Made by a program: the position numbers and the translations under genes
In this document: positions 11,805 through 12,410 of the stretch, piece after piece
Numbering within the stretch: position 1 is the first letter of the stretch
Layout: each line of letters starts with the position of its first letter
Notes under the pieces: model-generated
Seen by the model: only the letters and a program-made list of their open reading frames with translations
The model's database searches: none
Told to the model about the DNA's origin: nothing
Origin: Stenotrophomonas maltophilia
Lineage (GTDB): Bacteria > Pseudomonadota > Gammaproteobacteria > Xanthomonadales > Xanthomonadaceae
NCBI GenBank assembly: GCA_002386405.1
Contig: DGIP01000310.1
Span: 1 to 12,410, forward strand
DNA length: 12,410 nt
Direction of reading: 5' to 3'

Positions 11805-12410
11805 ACCGCACCGCTCCGGCGCTGGTGCAGCACCAGCCACAGGAAGAACGGCGCGCCCAGCGCGGCCGAGAACAACCCCAACGGAATCTCCGCCGGCGGA
11901 TCCAGCGTGCGTGCGGCCGTATCGGCCACCACGATCAGCAGCGCACCGGTCACCGCCGACACCGGCAGCAGCCAGCGGTGTCCCGGGCCGACCAGCATGC
12001 GCACCACGTGCGGCACCACCAGGCCGACGAAACCGATGGAACCGGCGAACGCCACCGCCGCACCCACCAGCAGCGCACTGAACGCAATCAGCTTCAGCCG
12101 CGTGCGCTTCACGTCCAGCCCCAGGTGCTGCGCCTGGCGCTCCCCCAGCGCCAGCATGTCCAGTGGCGTGGACAGCCGCAGCAAAGCGAACGTGCCCAGC
12201 ACGAAGACCGGCAGCGCCGCGGCCACGTCGGCCCAGTCGGCCTGGGCCAGCGAACCCATCTGCCAGAACACCAGCGACTGCAGTTCGCTTTCGCTGGCGA
12301 TGTAGGTCAGGAAACCGATCGCCGCCGAGCAGAAGGCCGCCATCGCGATCCCCACCAGCAACAACGTGGCGGTACCGCTGTTGCGCCCCGGCCGCGCCAA
12401 CGCATAGGTC
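11801..12410 (-). CDS. hmuU: Haem ABC transporter permease HmuU, C-terminal part (5' end outside the window)
   Basis: The last ~202 residues of a FecCD/BtuC-family inner-membrane permease are present, beginning TYALARPGRNSGTATLLL and reading through the right edge. Membrane segments include TATLLLVGIAMAAFCSAAIG, VAAALPVFVLGTFALL, LKLIAFSALLVGAAVAFAG, LLPVSAVTGALLIVVA and GLFSAALGAPFFLWLVL. The hallmark GSIGFVGLVVPHVVRMLVGPGHRWLLP-type region, where the coupling helix contacts the ATPase, is complete. The Met-like position at 12400 is TTG inside the gene, not a start. It lies directly upstream of and overlaps hmuV. Confidence 0.88.
   Translation of the reverse strand, partial: TYALARPGRNSGTATLLLVGIAMAAFCSAAIGFLTYIASESELQSLVFWQMGSLAQADWADVAAALPVFVLGTFALLRLSTPLDMLALGERQAQHLGLDVKRTRLKLIAFSALLVGAAVAFAGSIGFVGLVVPHVVRMLVGPGHRWLLPVSAVTGALLIVVADTAARTLDPPAEIPLGLFSAALGAPFFLWLVLHQRRSGAV

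Noticed and set aside
10959..12305. 448-codon open frame opposite hmuV and hmuU (also 398 codons at 3788-4984 and 396 codons at 6298-7488 opposite the tip and usher genes)
   Set aside because: The Arg/His/Gln-rich products show no domains. The opposite strand carries complete ABC, tip-protein and usher motifs.

Overview
The window is GC-rich and reads as chromosomal DNA of a gammaproteobacterium. The gene content (FhuA-type receptor, DUF1120 pili, hmuUV, an EF-G paralogue away from the str operon) and the style of the intergenic repeats suggest Xanthomonadaceae, most likely Stenotrophomonas. This is inferred from recognised protein families and composition, not from a database match.

Left edge (1-835): the 5' end of an EF-G-like translational GTPase gene runs leftward out of the window. 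Its ~300-nt leader is elaborate: a good sigma-70 promoter, a 29-codon leader ORF, mutually exclusive antiterminator and terminator pairings, then a 14-codon ORF with a perfect Shine-Dalgarno and a strong hairpin just before the GTPase start. This has the layout of ribosome-mediated transcription attenuation. Diverging from it is a TonB-dependent siderophore receptor (836-3034, +) whose promoter overlaps Fur-like dyads. A long stem-loop separates it from the convergent pilus genes.

Centre (3081-10719, all on -): a seven-gene chaperone-usher pilus cluster with DUF1120-type subunits. In transcription order it encodes pilin P1, a PapD-like chaperone, pilins P2 and P3, a FimD-like outer-membrane usher, a two-domain tip protein, and pilin P4. 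The chaperone folds and delivers subunits in the periplasm, the usher secretes and assembles them, the tip protein probably caps the fibre, and P1-P4 build the shaft or are alternative or minor subunits. The cluster does not look like one simple operon. P1, P2 and P4 are each preceded by a paralogous ~155-170-bp module holding a two-half-site dyad of fixed 38-bp span and a 5'-UTR hairpin whose pairing survives sequence change. The promoter plus pilin was therefore probably duplicated as a unit. A separate 16-bp dyad recurs ahead of the chaperone and the usher.

Right edge (11040-12410, -): the end of a haem-uptake ABC transporter operon, with permease HmuU (5' end outside the window) overlapping ATPase HmuV by 4 nt. 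The pilus cluster thus lies between two iron-acquisition loci. No tRNA, rRNA, CRISPR array, transposase or integrase is visible.
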